From NCBI RefSeq assembly GCF_001514305.1, contig NZ_KQ949091.1:148595-212594 (forward strand): a stretch of 64,000 bases of DNA, written 5' to 3'. This document shows positions 32,883-40,218 of this stretch, piece after piece (position 1 is the first letter of the stretch; each line of letters begins with the position of its first letter). The position numbers were made by a program, and so were the translations under genes. This stretch comes from Streptomyces dysideae. Its GTDB lineage: Bacteria; Actinomycetota; Actinomycetes; Streptomycetales; Streptomycetaceae. Under the pieces are notes generated by a model, which did not search any database, was not told the DNA's origin, and was given only the letters and a program-made list of their open reading frames with translations.

Positions 32883-35024
32883 TCATGCCGTCCTCCGTGG
32901 CTGTTGGCCGATCCGTCCATCCGGCCGGGCGTCGTTGCCGTTCCAGCGCTGCCGTAGTTCCTCATCGAGGGCCTGGCCGTCGACCCCGTACCGCGCCGAG
33001 CTTTCACGTCGTAAGTCGGTCGGATCACTGAGGGCCTGGCCGTCCGGCTGAAGCGTGCGGATAAGGAACGGTTCGCTTGGCCGGTGGTTCACCAAGACTT
33101 CGGCGTACGCCTCGTGAGCCCCGAGGAGCGACACGTCATTCGCCACCAGGCCGCCACCGAGGACACTTGCCAGCGTCGAGGAGTCCTCGGCACTGGGGCG
33201 AAACACCACACGGCTACGGGCGTTGGCGATGATCCCCGCCCGCATCTTCGGCGGAAGCTGGCCCATGTGCTGATGCGCCACCGTGAGCCCGACACCAAGG
33301 CCGCGCGCCTGGGCGAACATGTCGCCAAGGTCGACGGGTAGCCGGAGGTACTGCTGTACCTCGTCGATCACGACCATAACGGCGTGACGTTGATGTGCGG
33401 GCGTCACCGCTCGTCGCTGCATCGCTTGCCAGAGCTGCGTCACCAACAGTGCCCCGATCATCTGCGACGTCTCCTCCCCAATGACCCCCGTGTTCAGGTT
33501 CACCAGCACGATGCGCGGACGCTGGAACAGCTCGTCTAGCGCGAACCGCGGTGACGCTTGACCGAGCAGTCTTCGGATGGCCGTGCGGCTGAGGAAGGCG
33601 CGCGTCTTGTTGAGAACCGGGCTGATGACTTGTTGGCGTTCGGCCTCTGACAGACCGTCGTACCAAGAGAAGAAGGGAGCCAGGACAAGCGGATCGTTGA
33701 CCGCAGCGAGCACTCGACGACGGAACGCCGCATTGGTCAGGATGACCGGCAGGTCGGCGAGCGTGCTTTGGTTGCTGCGGGAGAGAGCCACCAGGGCGTG
33801 CATGAGGACATCGGCGCTTCGAGGGCCAAGGCTGGTGCCGTAGAGCTCACGGAACAAGTGCAAGAGGTGGTCGGCGCGCTGCTCAGCGTCCTCGGCTGAT
33901 CCCGCCAGTGGGTTGAAGCCGACGACCATCTCAGCCTGACCCGGCTCGATGACCACCACGTCCTTGCGACGATCCGCGGGCACGCCGGCCAGGATCGCTT
34001 CTACGAGGTCGCCCCGAGGTTCCAGGACAAAGACACTTCGCCCGGCCGCGACGTCGGCATGAAGCAGTTGGTTCAGGAGTGTCGATTTTCCGCTTCCTGT
34101 TGGCCCGACGACGTGCAGATGATGTAGCGCACTTTCGACCGGCAGCGTCACCAGCTGGTTGCGCTGACTTGGATGCAGGCCGGCGCCGAGGACACGGCTC
34201 GTCCGTTGGTCGCGAGCATCTACCGGAACCGTCAGCGCGGAAGGTGCCGGGTACTGACGACCGCGACCGGTGACAGATGAACCAGCACCGTCTACCGGCC
34301 AGCCGACGACCGACGCCAGCTCTGCCACGTTGAGGATGCCCGACCACCGGTTGCCGCTCTCCGCCTGGTCGAGCTGGTGGACGCTGCGAGCGATAGCCCG
34401 CGTGATCCACAGTTCTGCCCGGCTGCTGCTGACAAGTTGGAGTGCTTCGCCAAGACGACGCACAAGGAGACGGGCAGATTCAGGGCTGCGAGCTCGCGCC
34501 CCGATTCGGCCCCGGACAAGGAACAGCTGCTCGGCTGTCTTGAGCTTCCAGAGTCGGCGGTCGTCCGTCGTCTCCTTGACGACAGCGACCAGGCCGAGGG
34601 CACGAGCGATGCTGAACGCTTCCGGCTTGGTGCGCCTGGACTGCTTCGCCCCGATGACCCACTGGACGACGACGGATTGCCCTCGCTTGAGGGTGTTCAT
34701 AATTTCGAGGAGTCCAGCGGTGACGCTGGCCGTCATGTCGGTGCGTACAGGGTCGGCGAGGCTCGACAACTTCGCGTTGGCCGCGACCAGGGGCGTGGGT
34801 CGCTTGAGGTGGTCGAGCGGAACCAGCACCAGGCCGGGAAGCTGCGCTTGCAACTGGCCGGGCAGTTCACGGGCGATGCGGTGGTCGAGGCCAACCAACC
34901 AGCGGACGTCACCACCGGATAGCCCACGCATCTCAAGGGCGACGGCCGGCGTGCGCTTGAACCAGCCAACCAATGGCCGGTAGGCCAGGGGTTGAAGTGC
35001 TCTGACCACATCTGGGGCGGTCAT
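32883..35024 (-). CDS. VirD4/TraD-like conjugative DNA-transfer ATPase, copy 2
   Basis: A 713-residue motor with Walker A GPTGSGKS and Walker B VMVVIDEVQQYL, and TVAHQHMGQLPPKMR downstream, paralleling TVAHQFLGQLTREL in copy 1. The N-terminal part has the same layout as copy 1, including VVVQWVIG against LLLQWVVS, so both belong to one family although diverged. Followed on the same strand by replication-relaxation protein, xis and int. Confidence 0.85.
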   Translation of the reverse strand: MTAPDVVRALQPLAYRPLVGWFKRTPAVALEMRGLSGGDVRWLVGLDHRIARELPGQLQAQLPGLVLVPLDHLKRPTPLVAANAKLSSLADPVRTDMTASVTAGLLEIMNTLKRGQSVVVQWVIGAKQSRRTKPEAFSIARALGLVAVVKETTDDRRLWKLKTAEQLFLVRGRIGARARSPESARLLVRRLGEALQLVSSSRAELWITRAIARSVHQLDQAESGNRWSGILNVAELASVVGWPVDGAGSSVTGRGRQYPAPSALTVPVDARDQRTSRVLGAGLHPSQRNQLVTLPVESALHHLHVVGPTGSGKSTLLNQLLHADVAAGRSVFVLEPRGDLVEAILAGVPADRRKDVVVIEPGQAEMVVGFNPLAGSAEDAEQRADHLLHLFRELYGTSLGPRSADVLMHALVALSRSNQSTLADLPVILTNAAFRRRVLAAVNDPLVLAPFFSWYDGLSEAERQQVISPVLNKTRAFLSRTAIRRLLGQASPRFALDELFQRPRIVLVNLNTGVIGEETSQMIGALLVTQLWQAMQRRAVTPAHQRHAVMVVIDEVQQYLRLPVDLGDMFAQARGLGVGLTVAHQHMGQLPPKMRAGIIANARSRVVFRPSAEDSSTLASVLGGGLVANDVSLLGAHEAYAEVLVNHRPSEPFLIRTLQPDGQALSDPTDLRRESSARYGVDGQALDEELRQRWNGNDARPDGRIGQQPRRTA

Positions 35025-35420
35025 GTCGTGGGGAAAGTGAATCTCGAACCAGGCGAGGCCGGTGTGATCCGGTGGGCTTGGTCGCTTTGCTCGGGGTGTT
35101 AGTGAATCTGTCTTGGCATTCGTCCTCCTATCTCGTTCCTAAAATCCGAGGGCATACGAAACAAGGCCAACGCTCGGAAGTGTTGGTTGCTTGTAGCGAT
35201 GCTGCTTCGGGTGATTGTGGGAGCTGCTGACCTCGGGTGGTCGCCTGCTCCTGTTCCACTATGGGGAAGTAGACGGGGGTATTCAATGACTTTGGCGTGG
35301 ACTACAACACCGATGCGAACGAACTCAACAGGGGTGAGATGCCAATGGGACGCGAGCCCATTTACTATACTTATGCAAGTGACTGAGGATAGGTTTAAAC
35401 CACCCTCCGGGCGTTGACGG
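35025..35420. other. Gene-free, AT-richer gap
   Basis: No complete gene is supported. A 34-codon stretch on the plus strand (35282-35386) reads like protein (GVDYNTDANELNRG, EPIYYTYASD) but has no start codon at its beginning and may be the end of a decayed gene. Confidence 0.4.
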
Positions 35421-35975
35421 TCACTTCCGACAAATAAAGCAGGTAGCCCATTCCAGGTCGAGTTCCCGGACTTCGCTAAACGACTGGCCTAGGGTACTGC
35501 GGACTTCTCGCCCGTCAACGCTGATGGGCGTGGCGTCCTCGTCCGAATGATGAATTTTAGTAACAAGGATGAGGGTTCCGTCGGGGCTTAGGAGGTTGCT
35601 CATTTTCTCCACACACTTCTTCTTGTCCTGCAAGAACGCATAAACTAGCTTGCACGTGATGAGGGAGTATGGCCCCTCATAAAGGGTGACACTCTCAAAA
35701 TCTTCGCATATATAATTTATGCCGCGGTCTAAGTAGGCCGTGGCAGCTTGGGCACGCTCAATCGCGGAGGATGACGGATCAATGCCTGTCGACGTGTGGC
35801 CACGATGGAAAAGGTCCCTCGTCAATCCGCCCGTGCCGCAGCCGATGTCTAGGTGCTGCTTCTTTTGATCGGGCGGCAATAGCGCAAAGATGCGCTCAAG
35901 ATCGACAGGGAACAATGGACGGAAGTCTTTGCCTCCGTCGTATACCTTGCTCCATTTTTGATCTGTCGTGTTCAT
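35421..35975 (-). CDS. Class I SAM-dependent methyltransferase
   Basis: About 184 residues. LDIGCGTGGLTRDL is SAM motif I and STGIDPSSSAIERAQ motif II. The ATG at 35975 was chosen; a GTG at 36008 would give 11 more residues and a tighter spacing to the upstream tiny gene. It is the last gene of a minus-strand run of small membrane proteins. Low GC. The target is unknown; modification of a peptide or small molecule of this cluster is possible. Confidence 0.75.
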   Translation of the reverse strand: MNTTDQKWSKVYDGGKDFRPLFPVDLERIFALLPPDQKKQHLDIGCGTGGLTRDLFHRGHTSTGIDPSSSAIERAQAATAYLDRGINYICEDFESVTLYEGPYSLITCKLVYAFLQDKKKCVEKMSNLLSPDGTLILVTKIHHSDEDATPISVDGREVRSTLGQSFSEVRELDLEWATCFICRK

Positions 35976-36019
35976 AATTTCTTGGTTGGTTAGTCTCACC
36001 CCCGCCACATCTTCAGAGA

Positions 36020-36127
36020 CTACTTATGCTTTCTTATGTGCCGGACGAGGGCCCAGGCAACGGCAGCCCAGAAAAGGACAACTGCATAGGGGATCAAGAT
36101 TATGACTACGTTGATGAAATCGTCCAT
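36020..36127 (-). CDS. Tiny membrane protein (35 aa)
   Basis: MDDFINVVIILIPYAVVLFW opens a single-helix protein that ends in a basic tail (RHIRKHK). GAGGGG lies 13 bases upstream. It starts four bases after the stop of the preceding tiny gene. The strong hydrophobic pattern and tight spacing support translation although it is very short. Confidence 0.5.
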   Translation of the reverse strand: MDDFINVVIILIPYAVVLFWAAVAWALVRHIRKHK

Positions 36128-36131
36128 ACAA

Positions 36132-36284
36132 CTACTGGCGCCCCTCTTTCTTCTTGCTGTTCTCCTTTGGGCGTCTACTGCCGTACCAACTTACGATCGG
36201 ACCAAGGAAGATGGAAAGGAGTGCTGTAAAGAGCAGGAAGAAGACGAAGATAGTTTCACCTATCGGGAGTATCCAGGGGTCCAC
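36132..36284 (-). CDS. Tiny membrane protein (50 aa)
   Basis: A GTG-started frame with one transmembrane helix (ETIFVFFLLFTALLSIFLG) and a Lys/Arg-rich tail. GGAAG lies five bases upstream, and the start is two bases after the stop of the 90-residue gene. It looks like a cotranslated small membrane protein. Confidence 0.55.
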   Translation of the reverse strand: MDPWILPIGETIFVFFLLFTALLSIFLGPIVSWYGSRRPKENSKKKEGRQ

Positions 36285-36286
36285 GA

Positions 36287-36559
36287 CTACTTCCGTTCAC
36301 CCTTTCTGGGCTTCTTCCTTGCCTGATCGCTTTTCTTTAAATCGCGCCATGCATAGCCAATAACGATCCAGCTCATGAGTGCGACTATCCAGGCCGGAGC
36401 AAGTTTGCTGTCCGATAGGTACAAGGCTAGCGCCATTATTACGCCACCTATTCCAATTGCGAGATCTGCATAGGCGGTCTTTTTGGAGATGCCTTTAACG
36501 ATGACCGCCGTCAATAAGCTGAGGATAAAAATAACTACAATTACAGTATCGGCGGTCAT
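36287..36559 (-). CDS. Small three-helix membrane protein (90 aa)
   Basis: Three hydrophobic segments (TVIVVIFILSLLTAVIV, LAIGIGGVIMALALYL, WIVALMSWIVIGYAW) and a basic C-terminus. The topology resembles bacteriocin immunity proteins in general terms, but no family match is recognised. Part of the minus-strand run behind the secreted four-Cys protein. Confidence 0.65.
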   Translation of the reverse strand: MTADTVIVVIFILSLLTAVIVKGISKKTAYADLAIGIGGVIMALALYLSDSKLAPAWIVALMSWIVIGYAWRDLKKSDQARKKPRKGERK

Positions 36560-36571
36560 ATGGCTCTCTGA

Positions 36572-36802
36572 CTAACCTCGCGTTAAGCCTAGAATGAATT
36601 CGATCAATTTGTAGCTACCAGCAAGAAGGATTCCGCCCAGTATGAGCGCGATACCTACAACCCATACAGTCATGTCGCTGTATCTGCTGAAGGCTCCGAT
36701 AATAGTCACTGTAATAAATCCGGCGAAGGCGGCAATAGTTCCTAGAACTAAGCGCAGGCGCTCGCCTACCGTTGACTCGGTATTGGGTGTCAGCTGTTTC
36801 AT
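36572..36802 (-). CDS. Small two-helix membrane protein (76 aa)
   Basis: Two hydrophobic helices (VLGTIAAFAGFITVTIIGAF and VWVVGIALILGGILLAG). It is the first membrane gene after the secreted protein gene, 84 bases downstream of it, and twelve bases before the next. Low GC. Function unknown; an immunity role is an inference. Confidence 0.65.
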   Translation of the reverse strand: MKQLTPNTESTVGERLRLVLGTIAAFAGFITVTIIGAFSRYSDMTVWVVGIALILGGILLAGSYKLIEFILGLTRG

Positions 36803-36886
36803 AAATTCTATCCTCTAGATTTTAGTGTTGCTGTACGGGCGAGACGGGTCTTTCGACTCCGCCCCGCCCGCCGGACTACTCCGCTT

Positions 36887-37249
36887 CTAGCAGTAGTAGG
36901 CCTTCAACCCCTGGGTCTCCCAAGGAGCCGCACTCAGATTGAACTGAGTACACATGCCACGGTTGGCGTACTGGATCATGTACCAGCGGTGACCCATGAC
37001 GAGTCCGTACGCCAGACCACCCCAGACGGTCGGCCAAATGGCCGGAGGGATGGACGCGTCGTATGCGGCTCGACGGGTCTCCTCCTTGTTCAGGTAGATC
37101 GTGCATCGGGGCCAACCACAATTGACAGACACGGCCTCTGCGGGCGCGGCTGTTGCGAGGTTGACACCGACCGACATCGTGGTGACCAGCAGCAGGGAAA
37201 CGAGCCCCTGCTTCACTCGGGGGCCGAAACCCTTACGAGTCAAACCCAT
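36887..37249 (-). CDS. Small secreted four-cysteine protein
   Basis: A 120-residue precursor. A signal peptide with basic start and hydrophobic core (GLVSLLLVTTMSVGV) ends at a likely cleavage site APAEA after residue 39. The mature 81 residues have cysteines at positions 44, 49, 100 and 120, the last being the final residue, so two disulfides are likely. Trp/Tyr-rich. GGAG precedes the ATG. Followed by four small membrane proteins and a methyltransferase. It could be a bacteriocin-like toxin or a surface protein. Confidence 0.75.
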   Translation of the reverse strand: MGLTRKGFGPRVKQGLVSLLLVTTMSVGVNLATAAPAEAVSVNCGWPRCTIYLNKEETRRAAYDASIPPAIWPTVWGGLAYGLVMGHRWYMIQYANRGMCTQFNLSAAPWETQGLKAYYC

Positions 37250-37434
37250 TGCTTACTCCTCTGGGTGGGGGTTGTGAATGTGCGAGATTCACGCCAACAA
37301 GCCGCCCGGTGCCTGACCGAGGTAGCGTGGCATTACGGAATACAAATGGCTTTTATATATCCGCTCTCGTCGATGGTGGATTATGAGGCATTTCTAATAT
37401 AATTACAAGCTCTAACTGTTTAGAAAAGAAAAAT

Positions 37435-37468
37435 CCCTCATCCCGACATGGCTTTGCCGGGATGAGGG
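37435..37468 (-). terminator. Hairpin terminator with T-rich tail on the minus strand
   Basis: CCCTCATCCCG pairs with CGGGATGAGGG, and the minus strand continues ATTTTTCTTTTC. It ends minus-strand transcription from the DUF3846 side. Confidence 0.75.
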
Positions 37469-37602
37469 TCCGCCGTCACCGTCGGGAGTAAGCGCAACGG
37501 GAGGCGGGGTATGGATGCGGCACGCACGCCGTCACGTAGTCTATTAATGACACAGTCCGATCATCTTGCAGAGGGCGGAATTTACAACGCGCGCGTATTG
37601 AA

Positions 37603-37647
37603 GACCCGCCCCGATAACCCATACAGGTCACCAGGACGGGGGTGTTC
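37603..37647 (-). terminator. Repeated terminator, copy 1
   Basis: The stretch CCCGCCCCGATAACCCATAC and following bases can fold with its second half. A near-identical copy lies at 38231-38280. Both lie just past the stop of a minus-strand gene. Confidence 0.5.
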
Positions 37648-37656
37648 TACCGGCCA

Positions 37657-38148
37657 CTACTCGGCACGGATGACTCGCGCGTTCCTGACAGTCGCGTACG
37701 TCTCCTCGTGGATGATCGCGTAGTTGTACGCCTCCAGCCAGTCGGTGAACGTAATCGCCTTACGCGACCACGGGCCGTCAGGGTGATGCAGGAACTCAAC
37801 GCCGTACATCTCGGTTTCCAGCAGCAGTTCAATCAGCTGCGGGGGCACCGACTTGGTACGTCCATTCCTACCAGGCGCACCCGTGAGGATTGCATCCCCA
37901 CTGATATACGCCTGGCCGCGGAGCCCCTTGGCGTGCTGCCACAACATGACCGTGGTGCGCATGTTGAATGGCAACGACCAAAGCATCGCGCCGTCGTTGG
38001 CAAGGATCGAGGCCGGCGGGTGGTCGAAGTTGAACGCCTCGAACTGGCCGCCAACCATCTCTTGGATGGTTTCTACGTTCTCTGCGTCGAACTCAACCCG
38101 CTTGATGGGTTGCTCTTCGTCGCAGGGAAACAAGATGCCGGTTATCAC
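37657..38148 (-). CDS. DUF3846 protein
   Basis: About 163 residues from a GTG. ITGILFPCDEEQPIKRVEF, then MVGGQFEAF and LPFNMRTTVMLW, with ISGDAILTGAP, match the DUF3846 family of plasmid and phage accessory proteins. The frame is open further upstream to 38226, but a perfect 10-bp hairpin there suggests leader RNA rather than protein. Function unknown. Confidence 0.75.
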   Translation of the reverse strand: MITGILFPCDEEQPIKRVEFDAENVETIQEMVGGQFEAFNFDHPPASILANDGAMLWSLPFNMRTTVMLWQHAKGLRGQAYISGDAILTGAPGRNGRTKSVPPQLIELLLETEMYGVEFLHHPDGPWSRKAITFTDWLEAYNYAIIHEETYATVRNARVIRAE

Positions 38149-38180
38149 GGAACCACTTACTTTCCGACCGTGGGACTGCG

Positions 38181-38208
38181 TCTGAGGTGACGGTCGTTTC
38201 ACCTCAGA
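38181..38208. promoter_or_regulatory. Hairpin in the DUF3846 leader
   Basis: TCTGAGGTGA and TCACCTCAGA form a perfect stem over an eight-base loop. It lies 33 bases before the chosen GTG, so it could act on translation or be a repressor site. Confidence 0.45.
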
Positions 38209-38230
38209 TTTGAACCTCACGGCCAAAGTG

Positions 38231-38280
38231 ATGAAGCCCCGCCCCGATGACCCATGTGGGCCACCAGGACGGGGGATTTC
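38231..38280 (-). terminator. Repeated terminator, copy 2
   Basis: CCCGCCCCGATGACCCATGT and following bases repeat the element at 37603-37647 with few changes. It follows the stop of the 38319 gene. Confidence 0.5.
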
Positions 38281-38318
38281 CGTACTGCCGGGAGCGTTGG
38301 CAGATACGGAGACTGGGG

Positions 38319-38642
38319 TCAGCTGCCGTTGCCGACCTTGGTTCCGGGAACGCGGCCACGGGTGCCGCGTGCGTCCTTGAGAATCTGGGACATGTTGTCG
38401 GCAGCCTTGTTGAACTCCTCCAGGGGCACGTACGCGTCGCGCTTCTTGCCGTCGGGCGTCGTGATTTCGAGGATCACGAGGTCCTCAGAAATGTCCTTGA
38501 ACGCGCCCAGCTCGGTGACGAGGACGTCCAGTGCCTTCGGCTGGTCAATGTCCGGGTGCTGTCGGACGACGACACCGGCGAACTGCTTGTCGGTGCCCTG
38601 CTTACCGCTGAGGTCTGAGACCTTCTGGCTTACGATTGCCAT
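38319..38642 (-). CDS. Small hypothetical protein
   Basis: A 107-residue soluble protein (MAIVSQKVSDLSGKQGTDKQ start) with DLVILEITTPDGKKRDAYVPLEEF. GGAG lies upstream of the ATG. No family recognised; position between DUF3846 and an HEPN-like gene suggests an element housekeeping gene. Confidence 0.6.
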   Translation of the reverse strand: MAIVSQKVSDLSGKQGTDKQFAGVVVRQHPDIDQPKALDVLVTELGAFKDISEDLVILEITTPDGKKRDAYVPLEEFNKAADNMSQILKDARGTRGRVPGTKVGNGS

Positions 38643-38969
38643 CTTTCTGCTCCACTCGGTTGTTTCGGTTCTCGGTCGAGGCTTGTTCCTCGGCCGTACT
38701 TCTATTACACAAAAATGTTCTGTTGGAGGACTTGGTGAGTTTGGTCGGTGAAGGTTGCTGGTGCAAGAAAGCTGAAAATGTCGTGCCGATTCGGAAGCTG
38801 ACAGCGCGGCCGGACATCGCAGCCAGTAGAACGAGGGGATCAAGCGCGCACCGCGGAGGACGGCCGGCCGGGGCCTGTTGGATGGCTAGATCAAGCTGGC
38901 AGCTCCGAGGCTGAGGAGCCCTTCGACCAGCACGGCGACCGGTGGGAAAAATCTCTCGGCGACTACGGT
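38643..38969. other. Divergent intergenic region
   Basis: It separates the minus-strand 38642 gene from the plus-strand HEPN-like gene. No supported gene was found; promoters for both should lie here, but no hexamer pair stands out. Confidence 0.4.
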
Positions 38970-39935
38970 GTGCCGTGGGATCATCTGGTCATGACAGGCC
39001 AGATTGACGAGCCCGACGATGCAGGCTTGAGCGAGGACGAGTGGCGTAGGCTCGCCCGCTTCGATGACGCATCCATGCAGCTTACTGAGCGAGAGAATCG
39101 GCTCGTGGCTGAAGCCCTTGCCCCGGTGATTAGTCGTGTCGCTGAAGCGATGTCTATCATGACCGACTTCCCGGCGCCGGCATGGGTAGCCGTGCAGGAC
39201 GTAATACAACGTCTTGCTGAATACTCCACGTTCATCACTGAGACGGTCAGTCAGAATTTTCAGTCGAATTTGCGGGACGTCTTTGAGGCGCTGGGCAACT
39301 TTGCCAAGCGCAACTTTCCAGAGAACTGGGGCGGTGTTTATGCACCGTCGTTCAAGGGTCTGGGTTCGATCCTGATCGACGAGGGCATCCCCTTGATGTG
39401 GGTTCCCGGCCCCAAGGTAGTCGAGTCACTTCTTACGGCTGAGAGTGCTTCCGCGCGTCGCCGCATCATCGGCTCTCGGTGGAAGAGGATCGTGTCCGAC
39501 TGCGAGGCGGTGCTTCATGGGATAGACCACCCGAAGCTGTTGGGTGATCGTGATTTTGCTTTGGGCTGTGTCAATGCGCTTCGCGATGGGCACGTAAATC
39601 CTGCCCAGGCGCTCTCCGCTAACCTGCTTGATACTATTTTGCTTCATCTCAATGACGACATCCGTAAGTCGGTCAGGTCGAACCACTTCAAGCAGAGCGG
39701 AGTGAAGTTTGACCTCGACGAACACGAGTTCAGGACGGCGCTTACTTTTGCCCCTGTGTGGTGCGCGCACGTCAAGTTCAAGGCGGATAAGAAGGACACT
39801 ATCCCGCGCGTATTTGCGAGGCATGCAAGTGTCCATGCCGTGTCCCGCAAGCAGTACAGCCGGATAAATGCCGTCATCGGGCTCATGGTGGTGACGTCGG
39901 TACTCAAGTTCTTCGATACTCAAATGTCGCGGTAG
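38970..39935 (+). CDS. HEPN-like (Abi-type) protein
   Basis: A 321-residue protein. The C-terminus has FARHASVHAVSRKQYSRINAV, with Rx4H spacing, followed by a long hydrophobic helix (IGLMVVTSVLKFF). This ending recurs in actinobacterial abortive-infection-like proteins. The N-terminal 200 residues are helical and unassigned. GTG at 38970 or ATG at 38991 are possible starts. A defence role is inferred. Confidence 0.6.
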   Translation: MPWDHLVMTGQIDEPDDAGLSEDEWRRLARFDDASMQLTERENRLVAEALAPVISRVAEAMSIMTDFPAPAWVAVQDVIQRLAEYSTFITETVSQNFQSNLRDVFEALGNFAKRNFPENWGGVYAPSFKGLGSILIDEGIPLMWVPGPKVVESLLTAESASARRRIIGSRWKRIVSDCEAVLHGIDHPKLLGDRDFALGCVNALRDGHVNPAQALSANLLDTILLHLNDDIRKSVRSNHFKQSGVKFDLDEHEFRTALTFAPVWCAHVKFKADKKDTIPRVFARHASVHAVSRKQYSRINAVIGLMVVTSVLKFFDTQMSR

Positions 39936-39990
39936 AGCATTCCGTCGACTGTCGTATCTTGCTGTATAATAAAATGCAAGACAATTATCC

Positions 39991-40218
39991 ATGCCAGCCC
40001 AGCAACTAAAACCATCAGCACCTTTGATCCAGCAGCCGACCATCAAGGTCGAGCCGGTTCAAGGTGAAGCGGGCACAAAAGAATCCAGCCCCACACCAAC
40101 AGCGGTGCAGGACTGGATTGATGCGCAACTAGCGAATGCGCCAGAGCTTACGCCAGATCAGTTGAAGCGTATCGCCGCTATCCTTGGCGCCACACCACCT
40201 GTAGACGCTCGGGATTAA
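39991..40218 (+). CDS. Small protein near the integrase
   Basis: A 75-residue protein, Pro-rich at first, ending with LTPDQLKRIAAILGATPP, a short amphipathic helix. It overlaps the 3' end of the convergent serine integrase by about 40 bases. No function known; a recombination directionality factor is conceivable but unsupported. Confidence 0.5.
   Translation: MPAQQLKPSAPLIQQPTIKVEPVQGEAGTKESSPTPTAVQDWIDAQLANAPELTPDQLKRIAAILGATPPVDARD

Larger units (their letters stand above)
30336..35024. mobile_element. Inner tyrosine-integrase module (minimum extent)
   Basis: A second transfer module: VirD4-like ATPase, replication-relaxation protein, excisionase and tyrosine integrase, all on the minus strand, ending at a tRNA 3'-end fragment. 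The other end was not found, because no second copy of the tRNA fragment is visible. It may be an older element fused into the serine-integrase element. Confidence 0.6.

Noticed and set aside
36102..36326. Plus-strand frame with a hydrophobic start opposite the tiny membrane genes
   Set aside because: The minus strand has two tightly spaced membrane-protein frames in line with the operon. The plus-strand frame has no context and its tail is low-complexity acidic sequence.
39364..39375. Possible second copy of the tRNA attachment site (GGGTTCGATCC)
   Set aside because: Only eleven bases match, the T-arm pairing is absent and the stretch is in the middle of a coding gene.
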